Part shown: piece by piece, positions 17,922 through 26,114 of the stretch
How positions within the stretch are numbered: the first letter of the stretch is position 1
Layout of the letters: every line of letters starts with the position of its first letter
Assembly: GCA_013298715.1 (NCBI GenBank)
Contig: JAAFIQ010000001.1
Location: 62,001 to 126,000, forward strand
Length of the DNA stretch: 64,000 bases
Direction: 5' to 3'
From: Bacteroidota bacterium
GTDB lineage: Bacteria > Bacteroidota > Bacteroidia > B-17B0 > Aurantibacillaceae
Notes under the pieces: model-generated
Seen by the model: the letters and a program-made list of their open reading frames with translations, nothing else
The model's database searches: none
What the model was told of the DNA's origin: nothing
Translations under genes and position numbers: made by a program

Positions 17922-18413
17922 GTGAAAGTTGAAATTGTCAAAATTCTTCAAGGGGATTACACCAATTTTTACACAGCTAAAATTGTTGGAGAGGATCTTT
18001 CATTGTTTGAGAATTTCATAATCGAAAATAAAAACAAACATCAAAAAGAATTAGAAAATATACGGAACAGAATTAAAGTAATGGCTCACAATACTGGCGC
18101 AAGAGAAACGTTTTTTAAAATTAAAGAAGGTTTGCCAGGAGATGGCGTTTGCGCATTATACGATGAGGAAGAAAAGAATTTAAGGTTGTATTGTGTTAGA
18201 TATGGAAAATTAGTTGTGGTTTTAGGTGGGGGTGGAGAAAAGCCAAAAACAATAAGGGCTTTACAAGAAAACAAAAAACTTAAAGATGAAAATGATTTAG
18301 TGAAAAGAATATCAAAAGGAATTTCAAAAGCAATGAAAAATAGATATTTGCAATGGTCTGCTGATGGAATGGAATTAGAATGCGATGATGATAAAATAAT
18401 TATTGAAATTTAA
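17922..18413 (+). CDS. RelE/HigB-like toxin of a toxin-antitoxin-chaperone operon
   Basis: 163 residues, starting at GTG (17922). Residues about 65-125 have the RelE/HigB-like pattern: FFKIKEGLPGDGVCALY, then LRLYCVRYGKLVVVLGGGG, then KPKTIRALQEN. These give the beta-sheet core and basic loop of this mRNA-interferase superfamily. An N-terminal helical region (LSLFENFIIENKNKHQKEL) and an acidic C-terminal tail (about 140-163) are added. Translation ends 3 bp before the antitoxin. Toxin-first order is that of HigBA. Likely activity is ribosome-dependent mRNA cleavage, inferred from the fold only. Confidence 0.72.
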   Translation: MKVEIVKILQGDYTNFYTAKIVGEDLSLFENFIIENKNKHQKELENIRNRIKVMAHNTGARETFFKIKEGLPGDGVCALYDEEEKNLRLYCVRYGKLVVVLGGGGEKPKTIRALQENKKLKDENDLVKRISKGISKAMKNRYLQWSADGMELECDDDKIIIEI

Positions 18414-18416
18414 TAT

Positions 18417-18854
18417 ATGGAAACGAAAAAAAAACAAGCAAAAGTTTACAAAAGTAAAGTGTTAGAAGATTTCTTTACTGTAAAAGACACAAAAGAGTAC
18501 AAAAGAACTGAAAACAATATGTTGTTAGCATTGCGTATAGAAAAGGCAGTGGAGGCACGTGGATGGAATCGTACTAGGTTTGCAAAAGAGATGAATGTAG
18601 AGTCTTCTGTAATTACAAAATGGTTGAGCGGTACACATAATTTTACTTGTAATACTTTATTTGATATTGAAGACGTGCTTAAAATTTGTTTAGTGAATAC
18701 AAAAGAACCACATAACACACAAACAATTTTAAATACGTTTGAAATAAAAATAGTAACCCCAAAACAATCTTTTCAACCGCATTCATATTATTTAAATGGA
18801 GGAAATTTTATGAGTCTTTCAAATACAACAAAATTACATTATGGTGAAAGTTAA
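18417..18854 (+). CDS. XRE-family antitoxin with C-terminal extension (HigA-like)
   Basis: 145 residues. A helix-turn-helix spans about 37-92 (LRIEKAVEARGWNRTRFAKE, then MNVESSVITKWLSGTHNF). The C-terminal 50 residues contain an aromatic and polar stretch, SFQPHSYYLNGGNFMSL, outside the DNA-binding domain. In known TAC systems such a tail is the chaperone-addiction segment bound by the SecB-like partner; that reading here is inference. It overlaps the chaperone gene by 14 bp. The palindrome at 17800-17817 is its probable operator. Confidence 0.8.
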   Translation: METKKKQAKVYKSKVLEDFFTVKDTKEYKRTENNMLLALRIEKAVEARGWNRTRFAKEMNVESSVITKWLSGTHNFTCNTLFDIEDVLKICLVNTKEPHNTQTILNTFEIKIVTPKQSFQPHSYYLNGGNFMSLSNTTKLHYGES

Positions 18855-19293
18855 TAAGCATAAAGACAAAACGCTTAGGTTTCAAATTCTAGCAGTTGAA
18901 TTATTGAAAAATAATTTTGCTATTCCATCTAAAGTAATAGGGAATAATAACGGTGTTAGTTTTAGTTTTGATATTAGTGTAGAACACAAATTAGATGTGA
19001 AAAATAAATACATTGTAGTTACTATACACGTTGATATCGTTCCCAATTCAGATACTACCATTAAATTTGCTTCAAGCTCGGTAGCATGTATTTATGCAAT
19101 TGAAAATTTTGAAGAAATTATTAATATAAATAGTCCCGACAAGACAATTATAGATGCCACGACCACTGAAATACTAAATTCAATTTCACTTTCAACCACA
19201 AGAGGTGTATTATCTCAACTTTATAGTGGTACATATTTACACAATGCAATACTTCCAGTAATTGATCCAAAATCATTAAAGCCCACAAATTAA
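18841..19293 (+). CDS. SecB-like chaperone of the toxin-antitoxin module
   Basis: 150 residues, no signal peptide. The beta-rich body (GVSFSFDISVEHKL, KYIVVTIHVDIVPN) leads into the SecB C-terminal signature: STTRGVLSQLYSG at 118-130, equivalent to the SRGxFPQL motif, then HNAILPVIDPKSL at 134-146, equivalent to the helix that follows it. SecB is a tetrameric holdase. Position and overlap with the antitoxin point to the dedicated TAC chaperone that stabilises the antitoxin. The assignment rests on the C-terminal motif; the N-terminal half is divergent. Confidence 0.72.
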   Translation: MVKVNKHKDKTLRFQILAVELLKNNFAIPSKVIGNNNGVSFSFDISVEHKLDVKNKYIVVTIHVDIVPNSDTTIKFASSSVACIYAIENFEEIININSPDKTIIDATTTEILNSISLSTTRGVLSQLYSGTYLHNAILPVIDPKSLKPTN

Positions 19294-19308
19294 ATTTCTG
19301 CGCACCGT

Positions 19309-19432
19309 ACATTTTTAGCGAAAACTGCCGAAAATGTTCGAATCTCCTGTGGGCAGACAGGATTTCGAACAACTGAAAAATTGATAAAGATTGTGAAACT
19401 TAATTGAGTATTAATATTTTTGATAGTGTTTC
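19309..19432. repeat. Repeat A: hairpin and promoter-like unit after the chaperone gene
   Basis: Longer copy of 16088-16194. It contains a strong hairpin (19336-19370: GTTCGAA, CCTGT, loop, ACAGG, TTCGAAC) that is reduced to a short version in A'. It also keeps the TATTTTTG box near its right end, which here points into the 3' end of the oppositely oriented AsmA gene. Confidence 0.7.
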
Positions 19433-19505
19433 GTTGTTCAGCGCAAATATCGCTACCTATTCTTCCCCTTCAACTTTCTATCCTTCTCTAACGAAATATT
19501 ATACT
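19432..19505. repeat. Repeat B: 3' end of the AsmA-family gene
   Basis: Partner of B' at 16010-16083. Unit order is A then B here, but B' then A' on the left, so the two composite copies are swapped relative to each other. Confidence 0.7.
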
Positions 19506-22500
19506 TTTCTGAACTACCTGTAAGTTTTAAATTAACGTATCTAATTCGTTTCGACTCGTCTTTATAAATTATTTCGTCTTCTTTTTCAAGGTCAATTTCT
19601 TCGTCTTTTTTAGAGCCAAATAATTTTTGTTTTGCAACACCTGTTACTAATTTTAATGGTACTCTAATATAATACTCCATGTTAAAGTTCATGTCTTGTT
19701 GGCCCGATACTTCAATAAATCCGAGTGAGGAATTTATTGTCATCATTGGAAACGACATTACACCTTTATTCATATCAATGTGATTTTTTAGTGTGTCAAA
19801 TAAAACTTTTGCAACATTTTTATCTTTAAAATAATCGGCCATGGCTGTAAGCGGGGCATATTTTTCTAGCTTACCTTCAGTTACTTCAATATCCATGTGC
19901 AGTTCAGACTTATCAATTATAGGTACCATATCTGTATGCATGAGTAGTTGACCTGTTATTTTTCCTGAAAGTTTGCCGTGTACATTTTCAGAAACCATGT
20001 GGTCTTGTCCAAAATTTTCAAATTTTAAAAAGAGTTTGTCTAAATCAATTTTATCTAGTTTTAAATTCGGACTAAAGTAAATTTTATTTTTATCAGAACC
20101 ATTAAAATAACCACCTAAGTTAAACTTGCCGTCTGCAGCCAAGAGTGATAAGGTGTCAACATACAAATAATGATTTTTTGTTGTACGTAATTTTCCATTA
20201 ATGTTGTGAATTAAATAGCGATGATAATTCAAATGCGCAATATCTAAGTCAAATGTCATATCTGTAAAAGGTAATTCATAAATATTAAAGGCTCTGTCAT
20301 GGTTGGCCGGAGTTGTGCTTACTGTTTTAGGGGATGGCTTAAAGGCAAACAGTTCATCAAAATCAAGATAGCTGGCTTTAATTCCAAAGTGATTATCTCT
20401 TTTTTTAATGGCTTCATCTTTTCCTAAGTAATAATTCAAATCCATTTTAAATGCACTTTTACCAAGCTTACCAGAAAATTCTTCTACTTTTAAATGTTCA
20501 TCTTCATAATGCACTCTACCTTTAAATTGTTCAAATTTGTATTTGTGAATTTTCATTTGAGACGTAAATTGATCTAAGTAGATGTCGGTAGATTTAAGGG
20601 CGCCATTAAAGTGAAGTTCAGTGCGACCGTGCAGTTTTAGGTTGCTAAATTCTTCATGTCTATAATCTTCAGGAACGTAGTTTTCTCCTTTGTAAGAAAA
20701 CACATCTTCTAGTTTGAACAATTTTGAGTCGATATCAAATTCAATCTTTGTATCGCCTTTAGGAACATCTAAAAACCAAAGATTATAATTCCCAAGTTTT
20801 CCGTTGAAGTGAAAATCGCTTTTATCTATCATGCCAGTAAAATCAATAATCCTAAAGTCGGATGAGTCAATAAACACATCGGCATGAAAATCGTGAAGTG
20901 TATGTGGGTAGTGTTTCATTTTAGCATACAAATCGTCAATAAAAAATTCTCCTACAGGCAAGTTAGGCGATTCTGTAAATGCTTTAGCAGAGCTTTTAAA
21001 TGTAAACTTCATGCTTAGGTTTTCAATTTGTTCATCAACAGGTTTTTGTTTTTCTTTATTGCCTGAGGTGAGTTCTTCTACATTTAAAAAATTAGATTTT
21101 ATGTTTAATACAGCAGTAACTGGATCTTTTGTGTGGTGAATAATTGCTGGCAAATCACTAATGTTTCCAGAAAGAGATAAATCAGAGCCACCAATTTTTA
21201 AATTGAATTGTTTAATTTTTGCTTCGTGTCCTTCAAGTGTAGCGTTTATGTTTAAGTTTTCAATAGGTAAATGAAAATCTTTTGATTTAAAACTTAACCT
21301 TGAAACTTGCAATTCTGTAAAGTACGATTCGTTTAATTTTTCTATTGCTTTTTCAGGATGGTTGAGGTCTATAATGTCTCTAAAATTCATAGTAAGTTTT
21401 ACTTTACCTTTTAAATTTTCTAATCCATTTATATTTAAAAATTTTGATAGAAATTCTAAATCAAAATCAGAAATTATTTTCGTGTCAATTTGAGGCGCTA
21501 AAAAATTATTTACAATAAGGTGCCCACTAAATAGACCGGCATCAGGTTTTGAAGTGAAATCGGTTAAAGAAAACTTCATGGTTTCGAGTTTGCAACTATC
21601 ACCCGTTGTGAAGAAGGCTTTAAAGTTAAGTGCGTCTAGTTTTTTATTAGAATCAGTATTTTTTAAGAACGCATTTTCGCATTTAAAGGTTACATCAACT
21701 CTTGGTTTACGGCCATTTTCTATTGGGCCTTTTATGTTGGTTGTAAAAAATATTTTTCCTTTGTTGTCGTACTTTTTAAGCACAGGAATTAATTCTTCGG
21801 GAGCAAGTGCCATAAATATATCAAAATCTGGCTTGTTACCATTAATCACTAAATCTAAATAGGAATGATTTTTAAAATCAACACTGCCTTTAAAATCAAA
21901 TAGCACTTTTTCTAAATCAAAGTTTGATGGAGAAATAAATAATTTGTTTAACTTTTTATCTAATTCAAGTTCAGTTTTAAACGAAATGTGTTTGTGTTTT
22001 AAAAAAGTGGTGTCGGCACCTTTAATAACATTTACTACAAATTTAGAATCAAGTGAAACGCCAAGATGTTCAGGAGATGTTTTAAATTTGGATTTGATTT
22101 TATTGATAAAAAGCTCAACGGTGATTAAGTTTTCGAGATTGGTCTTTGTAATATCAATATTATCAAGTTGAATGGATTTTAAATTAAGATGAAATTCTTC
22201 TTCAGTATTTTCTAATGACTTTTCAGATTCGAATGCTTTTAATAAGTTAAGTTCTCCATTTTTGTCTTGTATAATATTTATTTTACCATTCCTTAGTTTA
22301 ATAAGTTTAATATCCATTTTTCCAGACATAATGGTCATTAAATCAAAACCCAAATAAAGATCTTTTACGTTTACAATTGGTTTATCCTTTTTTGTTTTGG
22401 TTTCGTAAATTTTTAGTTCTTCAAGGTCAATTGAAATGTAAGGGAAGTTTGCAAAGGGTGAGATGTGACTTCCTTTTATTTGTACCTCTCCTTTAAAGTC

Positions 22501-22635
22501 GGCGTTTACTGTCTTTAGAAGTTCCTGAACAACTGCCTCATGTTTGGCATACAAAACACCAATCAAAATCGAAGTAAGCACTATTGGAACAATAATGATT
22601 CCAATAAACATTCTTTTCCAAAACTTTTTAGTCAT
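19453..22635 (-). CDS. AsmA-family envelope protein
   Basis: 1060 residues. A single N-terminal membrane anchor (FIGIIIVPIVLTSILIGVLY, about 10-29) precedes a very long periplasmic region. That region holds AsmA-type N-terminal sequence (FKGEVQIKGSHISPFANFPY) and C-terminal AsmA-like repeats of amphipathic beta strands. AsmA/TamB-like proteins span the periplasm and are implicated in lipid traffic and outer-membrane assembly. The C-terminus is highly charged (KDEEIDLEKEDEIIYKDESK). Its last codons are duplicated at 16010-16083. Function in this organism is inferred from the family. Confidence 0.85.
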   Translation of the reverse strand: MTKKFWKRMFIGIIIVPIVLTSILIGVLYAKHEAVVQELLKTVNADFKGEVQIKGSHISPFANFPYISIDLEELKIYETKTKKDKPIVNVKDLYLGFDLMTIMSGKMDIKLIKLRNGKINIIQDKNGELNLLKAFESEKSLENTEEEFHLNLKSIQLDNIDITKTNLENLITVELFINKIKSKFKTSPEHLGVSLDSKFVVNVIKGADTTFLKHKHISFKTELELDKKLNKLFISPSNFDLEKVLFDFKGSVDFKNHSYLDLVINGNKPDFDIFMALAPEELIPVLKKYDNKGKIFFTTNIKGPIENGRKPRVDVTFKCENAFLKNTDSNKKLDALNFKAFFTTGDSCKLETMKFSLTDFTSKPDAGLFSGHLIVNNFLAPQIDTKIISDFDLEFLSKFLNINGLENLKGKVKLTMNFRDIIDLNHPEKAIEKLNESYFTELQVSRLSFKSKDFHLPIENLNINATLEGHEAKIKQFNLKIGGSDLSLSGNISDLPAIIHHTKDPVTAVLNIKSNFLNVEELTSGNKEKQKPVDEQIENLSMKFTFKSSAKAFTESPNLPVGEFFIDDLYAKMKHYPHTLHDFHADVFIDSSDFRIIDFTGMIDKSDFHFNGKLGNYNLWFLDVPKGDTKIEFDIDSKLFKLEDVFSYKGENYVPEDYRHEEFSNLKLHGRTELHFNGALKSTDIYLDQFTSQMKIHKYKFEQFKGRVHYEDEHLKVEEFSGKLGKSAFKMDLNYYLGKDEAIKKRDNHFGIKASYLDFDELFAFKPSPKTVSTTPANHDRAFNIYELPFTDMTFDLDIAHLNYHRYLIHNINGKLRTTKNHYLYVDTLSLLAADGKFNLGGYFNGSDKNKIYFSPNLKLDKIDLDKLFLKFENFGQDHMVSENVHGKLSGKITGQLLMHTDMVPIIDKSELHMDIEVTEGKLEKYAPLTAMADYFKDKNVAKVLFDTLKNHIDMNKGVMSFPMMTINSSLGFIEVSGQQDMNFNMEYYIRVPLKLVTGVAKQKLFGSKKDEEIDLEKEDEIIYKDESKRIRYVNLKLTGSSEKYNISLEKDRKLKGKNR

Positions 22636-22906
22636 TTCAATATAAATTTAGTTATCTTAAATTTAAGTACAATTAAACTATAAAAGACGATTTAATTAAA
22701 GCACTTGCATCTTATTGTTTAAAATACATAGTTTTTTAATTCGGTAATTTAAAATAACAACTCAGACGCTGAATAGTTTAATTCAACTATAATTATAGAC
22801 CAGCAGTTTATTCCGTTATGAAATGAGCTTATCTCTAAGAAAATTTCCTTCATGCCTCTAACTTTTTATTTTTCCTTCAGACTTTAAAAACTAAATAAAA
22901 ATTGAG
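22636..22906. other. Intergenic region between AsmA gene and degenerate RelBE pair
   Basis: About 270 bp, AT-rich, divergent spacer. No ORF of convincing composition and no strong hairpin seen. Confidence 0.5.
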
Positions 22907-22914
22907 TAACTTTG
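22907..22914 (+). promoter_or_regulatory. -7 element ahead of the RelBE-like pair
   Basis: TAACTTTG fits TAnnTTTG and lies about 32 bp before the expected antitoxin start. No clear TTTG -33 element is seen at the right distance. Confidence 0.35.
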
Positions 22915-22945
22915 ATTTACTCGCAAAAAATAAAACACGAAAGGT

Positions 22946-23134
22946 ATAAGCTATATAAAAGATAGTAAAAACAGCAAAAAAGCAGCTGTAATAGATTATA
23001 ATTTATTTAAAAATCAAAGCGAGCAATTGGAAGACATGCTTGATACTATAATAGCAGAAGCTCGTAAGGATGAAAAAAGTATTTCTTTTGATAAAGTGGT
23101 AGCCAAGTTAAAAAAGAAAGGCAAACTTTTGTAA
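22946..23134 (+). pseudogene. RelB-like antitoxin, start codon replaced by ATA
   Basis: A frame of 62 codons ending at TAA (23132-23134). It reads ISYIKDSKNSKKAAVIDYNL, then QSEQLEDMLDTIIAEARKDE and VVAKLKKKGKLL, matching small antitoxins paired with RelE toxins. The first codon is ATA where ATG is expected, and no ATG, GTG or TTG lies just upstream in frame. Either the start was lost or a rare ATA start is used. It is preceded by a -7-like box. Confidence 0.6.
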
Positions 23135-23135
23135 G

Positions 23136-23426
23136 AATAAAATCATTATTAAAAAAACGGCTGCTAAAGAATTAAAAAAATTACCAAAAAAAATAGTAGT
23201 ACTTGTTACAAATACAATTTACAACTTAGCCGAAGTACCTCGCCCTGTTGGTTGTAAAAAATTAAAAGGTGCTTACAACACTATATGGCTTATTAGAAAA
23301 GTTGATTATAGAGTAATTCATACAATTGATGATGAAGTAAAAATAATTGATGTACAAAAAGTGGGACACCGAAAAGATATTTATGAACAGATATACTTTT
23401 TAAAATGTATAATTGAAATAGGTTAG
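23136..23426 (+). pseudogene. RelE-like toxin without a standard start codon
   Basis: A frame of about 96 codons to the TAG at 23424-23426. It reads KIIIKKTAAKELKKLPKKIV, then NLAEVPRPVGCKKLKGAYNT and WLIRKVDYRVIHTID, then VQKVGHRKDIYE. This is a textbook RelE/ParE-superfamily toxin with the conserved final motif. In this frame no ATG, GTG or TTG occurs after the preceding stop. The junction with the antitoxin reads TTGTAAGAATAAA; one extra T would give TAATG, the usual overlapping stop/start. The toxin is probably silenced. Confidence 0.7.
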
Positions 23427-23433
23427 TAAACAA

Positions 23434-23967
23434 ATGAAAAATGTAATAATCTCACTAATTCTTTCAATTATTCTTTGTGTTAATTTAAGAATTAGTGCGC
23501 AACCTTGTTTTTCTTATAAAGCAAAAAAAAAGCGTTTTAAAATTGTAAAACGAGAAGGAATAGTAATAGATACCAATAAAATTAAATTAAACGGCGTTTA
23601 CCTTTGGAAATTAAATAATGTAAACTCCGTAAAAGATACATTTTATTTGTTTATTCGTTTTTTTAATAATGGTAGAGTTTTTAAAAGTGGGCCCTACTGT
23701 TCTTGTCCTACTGTATTGCAATTAAATGATTTAACTTATGGTTCTTACGGTCAATATATGATTAAGGAGGATAAACTAATTATAGAATCGTATTCAGGGC
23801 CAGGAGGCTATTACTATCGGTATTTTGATGTTTTTAGTAAACATATAATTCCAATTGGAACTAAAAAAAGGGCAAAGTTTCCACAGCCTGAATTTAGGAA
23901 GGAGTTAATAAATAAAGAATATTGGTTTTATCCTTTTAATTTTGACACGTATTATGCTAATTGGTAA
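23434..23967 (+). CDS. Secreted protein of unknown function
   Basis: 177 residues. MKNVIISLILSIILCVNLRI then SAQPC gives a signal peptide. The mature domain is basic at first (KAKKKRFKIVKREG), then beta-rich, with LNGVYLWKLNNVNS, FNNGRVFKSGPYCSCPT and ESYSGPGGYYYRYFDV. The pattern resembles small lipocalin-like or META-like folds, but I cannot assign a family. It starts 7 bp after the toxin remnant. Confidence 0.6.
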   Translation: MKNVIISLILSIILCVNLRISAQPCFSYKAKKKRFKIVKREGIVIDTNKIKLNGVYLWKLNNVNSVKDTFYLFIRFFNNGRVFKSGPYCSCPTVLQLNDLTYGSYGQYMIKEDKLIIESYSGPGGYYYRYFDVFSKHIIPIGTKKRAKFPQPEFRKELINKEYWFYPFNFDTYYANW

Positions 23968-24244
23968 ATTCCATTTCTTTTGAATTTTTAGCAAGGTATA
24001 ATAGCAAAAAATAGTTGGTGAAATGGTCTGTATCCCAATAACAGTAAAGGTTTTACTAGAATTTATTGAAAGTTGTTTCAATATACTTTTTATTTTATAG
24101 AATTCGACAAAAATATCATTCTTTTGTACAAATGTTTTAAAAACTGTGTGTGAGTTTTTTAGACCATTTTTCCTCAAAAAATAAAAAAGCTTTGCAATTA
24201 AAACAAGGCTTTTCATTTTTCGAGGTAAATCATATTGCTAATTG
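23968..24244. other. Intergenic DNA before the nested insertion
   Basis: About 275 bp, AT-rich. A weak hairpin (AAAAAAGC ... GGCTTTTC, 24182-24215) could terminate the upstream gene. A minus-strand frame here has no protein-like character. Nothing else was seen. Confidence 0.4.
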
Positions 24245-24295
24245 GGGTTCACTCAAAATATATAAAAATTAGCTGAATCGACCTGCCTACGGCGG

Positions 24296-25758
24296 CTACT
24301 GTGTGGACACAATTTTTCACTTTCATAGTTGCTTTGCTAGTTTCCAGCCATGAAAAATGAGTACAAATTTTTCCAAACCTTTTTTCATGGTTATTGGCCC
24401 TGGTGGTCTTTGTTTGGTTGTACCTTTCCAACCACCTAATCTTGCAATTATCCATGTCGCCCATGATAGTCTTTTGCTTGAGTTTGTGTTCTTTACTTGG
24501 GTGTTTTTTGTCTAAATTTTTACCCAAGCTCTTTTAAACATTCAATTTCTTCCTTATTGAAAACCTGCTCAATTGCTTGACTTTCTTTATTATCGTATGC
24601 CATTAACAATTGCATTATCCTTAGTAAATTATTTAAAAGTAGTATTGTGAGTTTTCTTATAGCCCAACCAGTACCTAGCTGGCTGTCTTCAATTTGAAAC
24701 CCTTGTTTTTTTAGTAATCGAAATAGTTGTTCTATATACCAACGTAAACGTTACATATGAATTATTTCGATTGCCTGCTTAAATGTTTCTACCGGATGTG
24801 TTGTCAATATACGCCATTTAACAGAATCTTTTTTAGGGCCATCTACTTCTTTAGCCTCAACTAAGTAAAGTTCTTTTGTTGGGGGAAGTTCTTTTGATTT
24901 TCTTCCATTAGGCTTATTGATAATTGTTTTTTTAAACCGAACTTCAATTTTCGCGACTCTTCCCTTTCGCTTTTTTCGTAAGTCTGGTGTGATGCTAAAT
25001 AAATAGCTTCCTGCAACTTTTTCTTTTGCTATGGATTCATATAAATAAGTACCATTTGCTAATTTTCTATTCTCTTTACTTCGGATTAGTAAGTGCGTTT
25101 TTTCATCTGGTATAAGACAAAATTGTTCATATATGTCTCCTTCTCTATCTTCTATTATGGTTCTAGTTTTTGCTGATGCCAAAACATCTTTACTATTTTG
25201 TGAGGCTTTAATCCATTTAAAAGATTCTTTTTCTTCAATAAATTGTTTTTTATATAACTGTGTTGTATTATTGGCTTTGTCTTCTCTCCGATGCCACATT
25301 TGCATATCTGAAAACCCAACATCGTTTCCTTCTCTGCGTCTAGAACTAATGAGCCATGGAGCAAAAAACCCAATCCAAGCTTATTGCCGACAAATCCAAT
25401 CCCTGAATTTTTCTTTAAACGGTTTTTATGATTGCTTAATCCAATACTACTAGTGTCTTGTATACATAAAACATGACGATCTTTTACGTTTAAGCCTTAA
25501 CGCTTGGTAATTTCACCAATAAGTTTTTTTTCAGTTACACGGTCATTATCTAAAAATCGATAAAATCCTTTTTGTTCAGCTTCATTATTTGTAGTGCCTT
25601 TGATACTGCTATTGCGACTACCGAATAATAGAGCAGATAATTGATCCGCTCTCTTGTTAAGACGTTCGTCAGGAAATACGCCTTCAAAGTTAGGCTTGTG
25701 GCTAATTTTTTCCATAGAGTTTTTAACAAAAATACCTAATTTTGTGTCCACACAGTAG
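24296..25758 (-). mobile_element. Decayed insertion sequence, IS4 family (Tn5/IS50-like)
   Basis: The ends carry a perfect 17-bp inverted repeat, CTACTGTGTGGACACAA (24296-24312) and its complement (25742-25758). The single gene inside encodes a Tn5-type transposase. The element is 1463 bp, in the usual size range. Flanking bases extend the inverted symmetry imperfectly (cctgcctacggcgg against ccgcaagcaggg-like sequence), so no direct target repeat is evident. Confidence 0.7.
24323..25715 (-). pseudogene. Tn5-like IS4-family transposase, multiply broken
   Basis: N-terminal Tn5-type DNA-binding part: RLNKRADQLSALLFGSRNSS and NEAEQKGFYRFLDNDRVTEK. The catalytic part has CIQDTSSIGL, GLGFLLHGSLVLDAE, the segment IEEKESFKWIKASQNS, DREGDIYEQF, and RWYIEQLFRLLKKQGFQIED with the conserved Tyr and Glu. 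The C-terminus is LSWATWIIARLGGWKG. The frame contains two stops (after EITKR and after EIIHM) and at least three frameshifts (near 25310, 24525 and 24510), so no active transposase can be made. Start is taken at the ATG of MEKISHKPNFEG. Confidence 0.85.
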
Positions 25759-26071
25759 CTGCGGCAAGCAGGGCTAACGATGAGTCAGCTAATTTTTATC
25801 AAGCCAAAAGAAATAAAAAAACTCTATTTTTTAGAGCAAGGATTTTCTCAAAAAAATTTTAGAAAGCTTTACATATAAAAATGGATTTAATCCTTAAATC
25901 ACTTATTAATTGGAATATTTGCGTTTTTGAGTGAACCCTACGTATAAGAATGGTTTCAACATCAAGAAACGCCAGTTTCATCACATTTTTTTAGAAGTAA
26001 AAAATAAATTACTTAATCTTGTATCATAAAAGAGTAAGCAATAGTTTTTGGTAGTTCTATCGCTTATATAA

Positions 26072-26102
26072 AAATCTCTGGTTTAATATCAGAGATTTTT
26101 TT
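26072..26102. terminator. Terminator hairpin after the T9SS Asp-box protein gene
   Basis: AAATCTCTG (26072-26080) pairs perfectly with CAGAGATTT (26090-26098) around a 9-nt loop. T-rich runs lie on both sides, so it can act in either direction. It lies just beyond the stop of the minus-strand gene at 26115. Confidence 0.75.
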
Positions 26103-26114
26103 ATTAAGACCATT

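Larger units (their letters stand above)
24245..25938. mobile_element. Outer inverted-repeat element containing a nested IS
   Basis: GGGTTCACTCAAAA (24245-24258) and its exact complement TTTTGAGTGAACCC (25925-25938) bound 1694 bp. Inside lie a second perfect pair, ATAAAAATTAGCTGA (24262-24276) with its complement (25785-25799), and the IS ends. The outer pair does not match the Tn5-like IS inside, so it probably marks an older element or palindromic target. No target duplication was found next to the outer ends. Confidence 0.6.

Noticed and set aside
19336-19370. tRNA-like T-arm (TTCGAATC) in repeat A
   Set aside because: There is no acceptor, D or anticodon arm around it; the segment folds as a simple hairpin.
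23905-24216. A 103-codon minus-strand frame next to the insertion
   Set aside because: Lys/Ile/Phe-rich composition of random AT-rich DNA, overlapping the end of the secreted protein gene, with no recognisable motif.
24249-24527. A 92-codon frame at the left end of the insertion sequence as an independent gene
   Set aside because: The conserved transposase C-terminus (LSWATWIIARLGG) is in another frame of the same strand; this frame is a by-product of frameshifts.
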